Assembly: GCA_030704615.1 (NCBI GenBank)
Contig: CM060732.1
Location: forward strand, 81,741,171-81,801,170
DNA length: 60,000 nt
From: Takakia lepidozioides
Taxonomy: Eukaryota; Streptophyta; Takakiopsida; Takakiales; Takakiaceae
Direction of reading: 5' to 3'
This document shows, piece after piece, positions 21,136 to 30,533 of this stretch; the stretch's first letter is position 1; each line of letters starts with the position of its first letter. The notes beneath the pieces are model-generated. The model saw only the letters and a program-made list of their open reading frames with translations, was not told the DNA's origin and searched no databases. A program made the translations under genes and the position numbers.

Positions 21136-22390
21136 CGATTAGTGAGAGTAGTAGGTGTTGTGGGGGGTATGTGCTAAGTTTATGGGTGGCAGTGACTAGG
21201 GATGGGTGTTTGCCGGTAGGGAGCCCAAAGGTCGCAATTGAGTGCGTGGGTTTACGGTTATTGGTAGGATGGTTAGGGAGAAAGGGAGAGAAGTGGTCAC
21301 TAAGGTGTTGATATGCAGGCACGAGCATGACAGTGTCTGTTTGGAAGTATAATTCATATCTGTCTTTATGATCCTTTGGAAGCTTGTTGATGATGCTAGT
21401 GATGGTATAGGGGCTTGGGTTTGGGTGAATGTTGCCGCAGCGAAGTAGTGTAAGTGTTTCATAGGCAAGTAGATAGGACTGAAAGTGGGATGGTGGATGG
21501 TGATAGGAGTGTTTGGATGCAAGGGATCTCTGGTGATATCATCCATGTGGGCAGTGGGTTATAAGTTGGATTTTGAGGGGGTGAGGGGTGGGGGTGCGTG
21601 GGGGTAGTTGTGGAGAAAGTGTATGAGGAGGGGTAGAGTTGGTGTTAGCAAAGTGGGTACTAGTGGAGCTAGTTGCTTGTGTATGTATGGGGGAAGGTAT
21701 TGCCTGTGGGTTAGTGTGTGGGTTCGTCTGGGGATCATGTAGGAGGTTTGTTGTACATGAGCTCTCATAATGGGGATAAAAATTTAATATGGGTGTATGG
21801 TGGGTAGAGAGTATATAATTAACTAAAGTGGGGGAAAGAGGATAAGTGGACGACATCCATGGATGAATGAGTTTGGTGGGCCTTGATATAGATAGTGGGA
21901 TAGAGGTATAGTGTGGAGTGGTGGCAGGGTTGGGTGATGGTAAGTGGATCTGGATTGTGGTAGATGCTTGGCAGCTGAGAGGGTGGGAAGGTTGAGGAGA
22001 AATGGCTGTCAGGAATAGGATGCTAGAGGGGGTGATGAAGAGACCGTGTGATTGATTTGATATCACAAGAATTGATGAGGTAGGGGGCTGAAAATGTGAG
22101 GGTGTAGATATGGCAGATATATGACACCTAAGGAGGCGTTTTGTTACGAGATGGAGAAGCTTGTTGGGGGTGCTTATTTGGAAAAAATATAGTACAAGAT
22201 GAGTCTGAAGTTGTGGAGGATGAGAGATGGAGATTTGTGAGTGAAGCCAGTAAGGGTATAGCGTTGTGAGATGATGAGAGGCCAACACTTTGTTGTGGCA
22301 TATTGAAAGAATAAATGTGAGCAGAGGGGGTGCTCAGGAATTACAACATAAGGTAGTGATAACAACAGCTTAATATCTAACAAGCCTATG
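21136..22390 (-). CDS. LINE 1 ORF1 region (low complexity), 5' part
   Basis: Open frames of 249 codons (21539-22288) and 116 codons (21196-21546), both on the LINE sense strand, with the same G-poor composition and a Ser/Thr/Pro/His-rich product. No zinc knuckle or RRM that I can recognise. Position upstream of ORF2 suggests the ORF1 (RNA-binding) protein or 5' UTR. Function is inferred from position only. Confidence 0.4.
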
Positions 22391-22402
22391 ATCTGATAGG
22401 TG

Positions 22403-22432
22403 CACTACAACAAAAAGCGGCTTTTACGTCTC
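22403..22432 (+). repeat. CACTA terminal inverted repeat, left end of element B
   Basis: Starts CACTACAACAAAAAGCGGCT and goes on TTTACGTCTC. The match to the reverse complements of 11632 and 10656 groups the three ends in one family. A short palindrome (ATGACTGCA-AA-TGCAGTCAT, 22438-22457) follows. The bases just outside are the LINE 1 flank. Confidence 0.85.
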
Positions 22433-22544
22433 TGTGTTATGACTGCAAATGCAGTCATGGAAGCCATTTACGACTTCTTGACTCTGAAGACGTAAAGACC
22501 TAGTCAGTTGTGACATGGCAGATATGACTCTCCAGGCTGGCTGT

Positions 22545-23239
22545 CACGTGGCGCCAGAGCAGCTGTGGGGGTAGTCATACACGCTGGCATTACTGAATGA
22601 CTGAACGGACAGTGTAGTCCATGTCAGCCGCGGTGTCAGACAGACACGTGGTGGCTACAGAACATGCCACGTGTCAGACTGCGACGCCAGCCCTCACTGC
22701 CAGCTATGACAGCGGACAAGGGAATTAAACGACAGCACGTGTCGCGTCATAGAAGAAACGCGTGGTGCGACATATCATTGCCACGTGTCACTGTGGGGGA
22801 CGGGGCTTCGCAGTCACATGTATGTCTTCATGGGGGGAAATTTGGGGTCAACACGTGGCAGCATCTAGGGACACCATATGCCACGTTCGTGTGTGCCCAC
22901 GTGCTGGACTTTCGAGAGCTGTGGTGGATTCTTGCCAGTCATACCTACGACTGGCGCAGTACGGTATATTCCATGAACAGGGGATTCCATGAGGACGTTG
23001 TAGTCCCAGGTGGTGCCACGTGCACGATCCTCTAAACCTCACGTGCTGCTTCGTAGACATACATTTGACTGGACGTTCTGCATATGGAGTCATAGGACCA
23101 ACTGCGCGGGGACCTTAGGGGGTCACGTGTCGGAATGTAATATGCTCATACACGTATCATATTGGGTTCGGTACTCATGGTTATGACTCTAGACGGACAC
23201 GTGGATATGCCACAGAGGCAGCCAATAGGGTGCCACGTG
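22545..23239. repeat. Sub-terminal array of twelve CACGTG motifs
   Basis: Twelve exact CACGTG hexamers occur in about 695 bp, in both orientations, mostly in the context (G/C)CACGTG(T/G) or TGCCACGTGTCA. Near misses (acgcgtgg, gccacgttcg) also occur. CACTA elements carry arrays of short sub-terminal motifs bound by TnpA, and this array is the natural candidate. CACGTG is also the plant G-box, so host bHLH or bZIP factors could bind it. Confidence 0.85.
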
Positions 23240-23611
23240 CATGTGCCATACAACATCACAATCATGTATACAGCAAGACTTTAGGCACAGAAGTGGCACA
23301 GACGTAATTCTGAAAGACCACAATAGCAGCAACATCACCATCCAGCATCACCATTATCAACCACATATGAACAGCAACAACATAACCAACCATAGTGTGT
23401 GCAATGGGGACATACCACCTACCACCACATTGCTCATTAATGAGGCATAAGTTTGCAACAACATGCATGAGAAAATCCAACATGTGATTGCTATCAAAAT
23501 TGGACAGTCAATTCAGAGAAACTGTCACTACTATAAGTTACCGTAGTTGCCAAATCCGGATGAGGCACAGGTGGAAATCCCCAAGAAATCCACGATGCTA
23601 GCCGACCTGCC

Positions 23612-23893
23612 TCATCTCTTTGTCTGCAAGGTCTTCACTAGTTTGTCACTCCACACAGTAATGTAACCTACAGTGTCTCCCAACTCAGTGTGATGAGGCT
23701 TCATGGATTTGTTGTGATATGGTAGAGGGGCATTGGGAATGCGGACATCATCAATGTGGATGGCCACATAGCCTTCTGGCACAACAGGATACCCTTCACT
23801 CACCTCCATCCCTTGGAGACCAGCAATGCGGCCAGATCCGGCTGTTGATCGCGAAACAGTGTCTATGAGCTTGACATGGTCTCCCACCACGAA
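23612..23893 (-). CDS. Transposase_23 (TNP1/En/Spm)-like C-terminal exon, element B
   Basis: The last exon, after acceptor gggatggcag, reads FVVGDHVKLIDTVSRSTAGS, PVVPEGYVAIHIDDVRIPNA, HHTELGDTVGYITVWSDKLV and stops at 23612. The pattern 'G-x-V-x-L.....G-T/R-I.....P-x-G.....V-x-I/V.....LP.....T-x-G-D-x-x-G-x-x-x-W' is that of the TNP1/En/Spm transposase family found at the C-terminus of TnpA-like proteins. The homologous exon in element A is 9450-9700. Confidence 0.75.
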   Translation of the reverse strand, partial: FVVGDHVKLIDTVSRSTAGSGRIAGLQGMEVSEGYPVVPEGYVAIHIDDVRIPNAPLPYHNKSMKPHHTELGDTVGYITVWSDKLVKTLQTKR

Positions 23894-26800
23894 CTGCCAT
23901 CCCAGCCCAAACATGGCAGATTGCATGAGAATTGTGGAACATGGATCGTGGAACGTATTGTGTCTACAAGGTCTACAAGGAGCTAATAACAATTTGTCTA
24001 TCCAGGTCGGGAAGGGGAGAATAGCAGATGCATACACTTACCCCATTCTGCGAATCAGGGATCAGTGGTGTCGGCTTCCTCAAAGGGTGAAGGTGTGCTG
24101 CCCTTTGATTTGGGGGGCCTCGTTCGTGGCCAAGCACCTACAACCAACCAACAAGCACCAAAAATGTATATTATCTACACTGGGGACTCAAATTACACTA
24201 ACACAATAAGATGCACCCAAACTGTCAATGCCTACAGTTGACACTGCGACAGTAATTTGACAAACTCTATCACAACATGTTTTACTGCCACAACTTAAGC
24301 ACAAATGAGGCTGGCAATGGCACAAGGGAGTCACACAAAAATGCCTCTAATGTCTGGCACTGTGTACCACACTACAAAGTATGTTACCTGGCGAGGCTGA
24401 ATGGCTCGAGGGCTGATAGCTTGTTGCCCAAATGTGGGTTGCCCTTTGAGATATTCTGGAATGCTCGGAGCCTTAGCTGCCCCCTCCAAGAAGGGCCATA
24501 AGCTGGTCAGAAGGAAATTATCATTGTGCGCCTCTACAGAACGACTTCTCCAAGGCAGTGGGAAAATGGCGCTGTATGCTGGATTTTTTGACCCCTTGTG
24601 CGGTGTGTCGTCAACAAGAAGAGTGGTTTCAGGATTCCAGACACAGTTGTCCCGCCACACTGTAGATAGGTTCTTCAGAAACCGTGGTTTCATGGGCAGG
24701 CTCCCATCCATGTCAGTGGACTGCTCACAATATCCCCCATCCCACTTGAATGCAAGGTCACGGTGCCCATGGAAAAGCCAGTCCACTGTGGGTAGGAAGT
24801 TACGTGGTTGCATACAAGACCATGCTGCCACTTCAAAGTGTTCGAAACACTTGTCCAAAAAAGCTTTGCAACCAGGCCTTACAACGACCATCTTGCTACC
24901 ACATAATTTGTGCTCAAGGCCATTTGGAACCACAAACGCATTACCGCTCCCGACATGGACGCACTCACACAGCAATCCATTAATATCTAGGATGAGCAAA
25001 TGCTTGCCCTTCTCCACTATTGTGTGCACGACATTCTCCGACATTAATTGAAGGTTGGGAGTGGAAGTGACAACCGTGGGTTGCTGGGTAATATCTGCCC
25101 GCGGGGAAACAAGGTCAATGTCCAGGGTTGTCTCAGATGCCCCCACCGCGACAGCAGCAGGCCGGAGTTCTGCATGCGCCTCCACTACCGCACAGTGTGA
25201 CAGAACTGCACGAGGACGCGTAAGTTCCTTGGTAGGGGTGTCGTCCCCTCCACCTGGGCCAACATGCTCCACCTGCACATCATCCTCGAATGCATCAACG
25301 GGAGTGACGTTACCTGGTGACATGCCAGGCAAGTCAAACCTGTCCTCCAGACGTCTTGAGGCTGAAGGGCCAGCGATGCACGAGCTGTTTGCTATGGATG
25401 AGCCCACTAAGGCAGGTGAGGAAATGCTGATCCCAAATTTCTCAGCCATGGCCTTCTGGTACATCATCACATGCGATATTGTAGCCTTCAAATCCATCAT
25501 ATCTTTGTGTTGTGCACCCTGTGCTCTTTCCATATCCTCCACTTTGCGAGCAATTGCTGAATACCCAGAGGTCCCCTCCTGCCAGGTCCACGCAAGTCCA
25601 TGAACAACATGAGAACATCATGCCGTTGGTAGGGAAAATGCCTAGAACAAAATAATCGACAAAAAATGGGAGAAAGAATGATCACGTGGATCTCACCATC
25701 CGCTCGCTGGTCAATGTTCTGCTTACTGAACCTTCCTGGATTTCATGCAACGATGGACTTCGGCCTCGCTCCTTTGCCTGCATTTGTCATGTACCAGCTC
25801 AGTATGCTAGCATGGTCAACCTGACGAGCGACATACCATTCTGTGACAACAGTGATTGAACAGAGGTTTGTCAGACATACTGTTGGGATGCAACCAATAT
25901 TGGTATCCCCGCGCCCACTAACCTAGTCACTATGTCTGCAGTAATACAGAGAGCTGAGTGACAAATGCAGCTAATGCAGAAGAGTAATCACCAGCACAAC
26001 ACTACCCTATGTTAATGACCACAAAAAGTCATGTTAACACTCACACTCACTCTCACTATTGCAGTTTCAAATACTGCCCTGACATCATCATTGCACGACA
26101 ACTCTGATCAGACCCTCCTCTATCCACACTTACAGATTGGTATGTAAAATGAGGACCCCACCCACTTCACAACTTTGCCAGGTTCGGGTAATCCGGGTTT
26201 TCTAGTAATCCAATAATCCGGGTTTTCCAGATATCCTCTAGAAAACCCTTCACACAAGCATCAATCTGTTGTGTGTGATTTGCCCAAAAACTAGGCCTCA
26301 GGAAGGCCTGGGCTTTTGGCTCAGCCTCTCAACTTTCAAAGTTGGTGAACAGGGGTACAGGCACAATTCCCTTGATTGAATTGAAGACAGCGTCTCTTTG
26401 GTGAGAGAACCCCGGACAGTGTATCAGAAAATGAATACTGTCTTCAGATTGCCCACACAACGGACAATTGCACTCTCCTTTCCTCTCTGCTTCTGTTTGC
26501 TGTTCAAAGGTAGGCTTGCTTCCTGCCCTGAGTTTAAATTTCAGTCTAGTGCCGAGAGTGGGTAGACCCTTGAGGTCATCCAAGATGTCCACCCCCATGT
26601 CACTGACTAGAAAGAAGTTCAGGGAAGTTCTCTGCCTAACTTCATTTCATCAGACAATCTCATGGCAACAAACATGGCTTCAGACACTACAGCCTCTAAG
26701 GCAGATTTATCCAGCAGGGTCAAGACTTGCGGATCCAGGTCCAGGTCCTTGAGAATCTTTTCTACTCTCTTCTGCCAGGACTTAGCCTGTTTGACAGGGC

Positions 26801-29800
26801 GGTCCTGTTTCCAAGATATAGAGTCGATCAACTTAGGATATCTGGTGTTGGGCATATGTTGCAGCTGACCCCACCATCTGACCTTGAATTCATCTCGTCG
26901 GGAGCTTAAGGATGGAATGCCAAACTCACCCCGAACAACCACATTGGCTGTTTTGGAGCATGCTGACATACACTCCTTAAGCACCCCCACTTGAATGGAT
27001 TCTAGAGACTTAGCCTGGTTGGAGCTATCAACCCATATAGCAGATCTGTACTCCAAGGCAGGTCCCCCCTTAAAGAAAAGCCTTCAAGCACCTTGCGACA
27101 AGGTGAATGAACACTTTAGTTCACTCCACAGGCAACACCCCTTCAAGAAAAACCTGATTGCCGGGGACATAATTTGGAGAATTCAATGACAAAGCCTGGT
27201 GGCACTTCGTACTTCCCTCCTAACATGGTGTAAAATGGGGGAAATGGACACCCCATTATACATTGTACTCATAAGACGTTGTTTGCCGTAGCCTTCTGGC
27301 CATTGACCCCCCGCCCAGTTTGAGCGGGAACAAAAGGAACAGAACCTACCTCAGTCAGGGGTTGACGTTGGTAGTAAGACTTACCTTCATATAAAGATTT
27401 AATCCGGGTTTTCCAGATATCCTCTAGAAAACCCTTCACACAAGCATCAATCTGCTGGGTGTGATTTGCCCCAAAACTAGGCCTCAGGAGGGCCGCGGCT
27501 TTTGGCTCAGCCTCGAGAGTTTCAAAGTTGGTAAACAGGGGTACAGGCACAATTCCCTTGATTGAATTGAAGACAACGTCTCTTTGGTGAGAGAACCCCG
27601 GACAGTGTATCAGAAAATGAATATTGTCTTCAGATTGCCCACACTACGGACAATTGCACTCTCCCTTTCCTCTCTGCTTCTGTTTGTTGTTCAAAGGTAG
27701 GCTTCCTGCCCTGAGTTTAAATTTCAGTCTACTTCCAACTTGTGGGTAGACCCTTGAGGTCATCCAAGATGTCCACCCCCATGTCACTGACTGGAAACAA
27801 CTTCAGGGAAGTTCTCTGCCTAACTTCATTTTCATCAGACAATCTGATGGCAACAGACATGCCTTCAGACACTACAGCCTCTAAGTCAGATTTATCCAGC
27901 TGGGTCAATACTTGCGGATCCAGGTCCAGGTCCTTGAGAATCTTTTCTACTCTCTTCTGCCCACATTATAAACAACAATCAGCCAAGGCAAAGAGGGCAA
28001 AAAGGCTGGTGTGTGAACTTACAAGCCGAGCCTCAACAGATGCCTTCCCACCACGTCCTGTTTTTGAAGGCTTCTTGATTGATGAATTTGCAACCTTCAT
28101 GAGGGCACTTTTTGCGTTGAATCCTGCTGTCTGCCAATACGATACCAGCCTGTCCCAATGAGCTTCCTTCAGATGCGCAGGCCTCCCCTCGCCTGCCTTG
28201 TACATTGCATGGATCTCGTGTCTTTGGGTTTTCAAGGCAATGCCAAGTGTCTTCCTCATGTGCTCATAGTCAAGACCACGTGGCGTGTACGCAAATGTAG
28301 AGTTTAGAATCCTATATATTTCTTCAATGACAGATTCATCCTGCGCTGCAATATGCATTGACATGTCACACAAACGCCACATCTGGCCTTTGAGGGCTGC
28401 ATGCCAGGTATTGCGTGCTGGTCCAATGGGCTCTCCAGCTTTGTCAACCGGAAGCACTTGAGGGGGGAGTCCATCTTCGTCTCGCGCATCATGGTTTCGG
28501 ATTGCCTCTGCCCTGGCACGCCTGTTCGCCCGCCTCAAAGCATTAGCTCGCTCCTTCTTGGTCATAGGGGTCTCTTCCTTTGCCACCTCAGGTGGTGGGG
28601 CAGCTGGGGGTTGCCATGGGGAATGGGGGGCGGGACAGTATCGCCCACCGTATGGCCCAAAAGGTTCGTATGGTGGACGTGTAGATGCCGGGTAAGCATG
28701 TGGGTCTAGGAGGTAAGGGGGAATAGGTGGAGGAGAATGGGCATATGGCTGCTGTGGGTAACCACCTGGAGGGGGCTTGTATTGGATGTGCGGGTTGTAA
28801 GGGCCCGCAGCGCCATACTGATCGGGGGTGGGGTAGGCATGTGGGTAATGTGTGTACGGAGGGTACTGTGGAATAGGTCGTGGAGGTGGTCGTTCTGCGC
28901 TTGGGGACTTGTTTGTAGCAGGGTTGACTTGTTTGAACAACCCCCGCCCCGATGGACTGCCCACCACAGCTGCAGCGCCTTCGATGGAAGCTCGCCTCTT
29001 CCTGGCCTGCACAGAATAAAAACCAATTCAAACATTAAAGTCAATCAAAGCATTCAAATGAAATCATGGCAACTTAGAACAAATTAACGCCGTGCACCTG
29101 CCATTTTAAAGCTTTGATTGTACTCATCCTCCTATGAGCAGGTCCTCATCCCCTCAGACTCATCAGGTGCCCCACACTTCTGTTTACCCATTCAGAAAAG
29201 TGGGGGCTGAGCCAAATCTACATGGCCAATTCCAAAGCCTACCTAGTGGGGAGACCTCAAAAACCATTGGCATGCTTGTATCAAAGCGTGCATACAAGTA
29301 CTTGCATCAGTGGGTAGATGGACTCATTTGAATGGACATTGCATTTTAGTTGTAAACAGAAACATCACTATGTATCAACCTCTTAGTAAGAGCCTTTGAC
29401 TTTAACCCAAACTATGTACACGATGAAGATATAGCAAAAGGGGTTGATTTCCTATCCCATTGTGGGGTTTCACTGCCTATATGCTCGGGCATCCCTTCCT
29501 TCCTACATCCCAATTTTTCTAGCAATGCCATCTCCCCAATGTGAAATTCCCAAAGTGAGAACTTTCCAAATGTGATTGCATTCAAAGTTGTGCCACGTCC
29601 ACTGCCAGATTTTCTGTGGCTTCCACCTTTCAACCTCTTCTGTGTGGGAAGTGCATTTACATCCTGGAATGCTAAGAAAGTCTCAGACACGTTCTGTACA
29701 TTTGCATGCTTCCTTCATGGGTATGCTGAGCATGTGAATGCATAGAAATGCTGAAGATGTGGCGTCATAGTGAGGAGGTGCTTACAGATGGTGATTTTGC

Positions 29801-30095
29801 CGGCGACGGGCGTTTCTGGGGAAGCGAGGGTGCAGGAGCTGGGTGGCGAAGAATATCTTCGCTAGAATCGCCAGTGTGCTCGCCCGCAGGGACACACAAC
29901 AAATCCTCCTCCTCGTCTTCGTCTACATACTGTCGTGCCTCGTCGGCCATTGTTTCTAGCCTTCCACTGCGTCTGGGTGGTCCCGTGGGTAGTGGAGGTC
30001 GACGGCAAGCACGCTTTGGTTTCGGAGCAAGAAGCCTGCAATCCTCGCCCCATGAAGAAATTAACCAATCCCGCTCTCTTCATGGTGCGCCATGA
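23612..30095 (-). CDS. TnpA-type protein with embedded FCP1/NIF-like domain, element B (spliced)
   Basis: Predicted minus-strand exons: about 30070-29786 (basic PKRACRRPPLPTGPPRRSGR then acidic VDEDEEED), 29006-28023 (328 codons), 25777-25697, about 25583-24388, 24137-24042 and 23893-23612; the donors read GTAAGC, GTAAGT, GTGAGA, GTAACA and GTAAGT. Domains: a Pro/Tyr/Gln-rich low-complexity region; Transposase_24-like (HWDRLVSYWQTAGFNAKSAL, GRGGKASVEARL) with GRSPSLHEI in the next exon; a coiled segment (VEDMERAQGAQHKDMMDLKA); an FCP1/NIF-like domain; and a C-terminal Transposase_23-like module (FVVGDHVKLID, VAIHIDDVRI, ELGDTVGYITVWSDKLV). Ordinary TnpA-like proteins have the first and last parts without the phosphatase-like one. 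The first intron (29.0-29.8 kb) and the 2.2-kb second intron are long, and the latter holds two LINE pieces. The exact start codon is uncertain. Confidence 0.78.
24388..25583 (-). CDS. FCP1/NIF-like phosphatase-fold exon of the element B gene
   Basis: About 190 residues after the coiled segment the product reads KHLLILDINGLLCECVHVG, the strand-plus-loop I of a HAD/FCP1-type fold. It continues with VVVRPGCKAFLDKCFEHFEV and AAWSCMQPRN (where FCP1 family members have RPxxxxFL and W(T/S)), FKWDGGYCEQST, PMKPRFLKNLSTVW, NPETTLLVDDTPHKGSKNP (loop IV, VDD) and IPEYLKGQP. Canonical FCP1/SCP enzymes have DxDxT; here the second Asp is Asn and the Thr is Leu (D-I-N-G-L). Plant genomes carry FCP1-like proteins with a similar D-x-N-G motif. 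Catalysis is therefore doubtful, and binding of a phosphoprotein or a regulatory role is equally possible. Confidence 0.85.
26150..27060 (-). mobile_element. LINE family 2, 3' fragment inside an intron of element B
   Basis: Minus-strand coding: 27056-26619 (VRWWGQLQHMPNTRYPKLID, ORF2 thumb region) then 26598-26329 with C-P-L-C...H...C (CNCPLCGQSEDSIHFLIHCP), the ORF2 zinc knuckle. The two frames are offset. The 3' end is near 26160. 5'-truncated, as usual for LINE insertions. Confidence 0.8.
27240..27960 (-). mobile_element. LINE family 2, second 3' fragment in tandem
   Basis: Repeats the text of 26.3-26.8 kb with few differences (shared strings such as cttccctgaacttc-type coding, cagattgcccacac and cactctcc). 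It then extends further 3' to the ORF2 stop: SFGANHTQQIDACVKGFLED, IWKTRIKSLYEGKSYYQRQP, PFVPAQTGRGVNGQKATANN. It abuts the next LINE piece at 27060-27240. Frame breaks are present. Confidence 0.8.
29030..29780. other. First intron of the element B TnpA-FCP1 gene
   Basis: Lies between the donor at about 29785 and the acceptor at about 29007. A 92-codon minus-strand frame (29412-29690) is open but not recognisable. No repeats or known elements seen. Confidence 0.45.
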
Positions 30096-30533
30096 TAGTG
30101 TGGAGACAGGCGTCGCCTCACAACCATCATTCTGTGTACTTAGCAATGCAATCCCAACACTGGGAATGTAGAAAAACTCGTAAACCCAAAAGACAAGGAT
30201 GCGGGCAATTTCAGGCTAAACCGTAGACCTCTCACATTTAAAAAAAAAAACCCTAATGACAAGCCCCTGCAATGCGATGTCTGACAACCCCAAACTAAAG
30301 TATTCGGGTCAGTTGAGCACTCCGGTTGAGGTGGAATGCTCTCCTGCGAGATTTAGGCCACAACACTAGGGTGAGCCGCCTCTCAGTATACTCACAGTGG
30401 GTGCGAACCAAACAACTCCGCCTCAACCTCTTTGTTGCGAGCAATGCAGGTCTCCCTTAGCTTCTCATACGCAGTCAGAGGACCGCACGGGGAGGGCCTG
30501 ACCATGGCAGTCTGACATCAGCTGCAAAGACCC
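30096..30533. promoter_or_regulatory. Divergent promoter of element B
   Basis: About 440 bp separate the first exons of the TnpA-FCP1 gene (minus) and tnp2 (plus). A telo-box (aaaaccctaatg) lies at 30247-30258, as in the matching region of element A. No clear TATA box in either direction. Joint control of both element genes is inferred. Confidence 0.45.

Larger units (their letters stand above)
14035..22390 (-). mobile_element. Non-LTR retrotransposon (LINE family 1) with APE, RT and RNase H, minus strand
   Basis: A near-complete LINE transcribed leftwards. ORF1-like low-complexity coding (about 22288-21196) is followed by ORF2 with an apurinic endonuclease-like domain, reverse transcriptase, RNase H and a C-terminal zinc-knuckle region. 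RNase H after RT places it among I/Loa/L1-RNH-type LINEs. The coding strand is very poor in G (rich in C, A and T) throughout, which gives a protein rich in Pro, Thr, His, Ser and Leu and marks the element as foreign to its neighbours. The 3' end carries a GAAA-loop hairpin (14052-14065). The 5' end lies within about 15 bases of the CACTA end of element B. Several frameshifts make this copy inactive as read. Confidence 0.9.
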
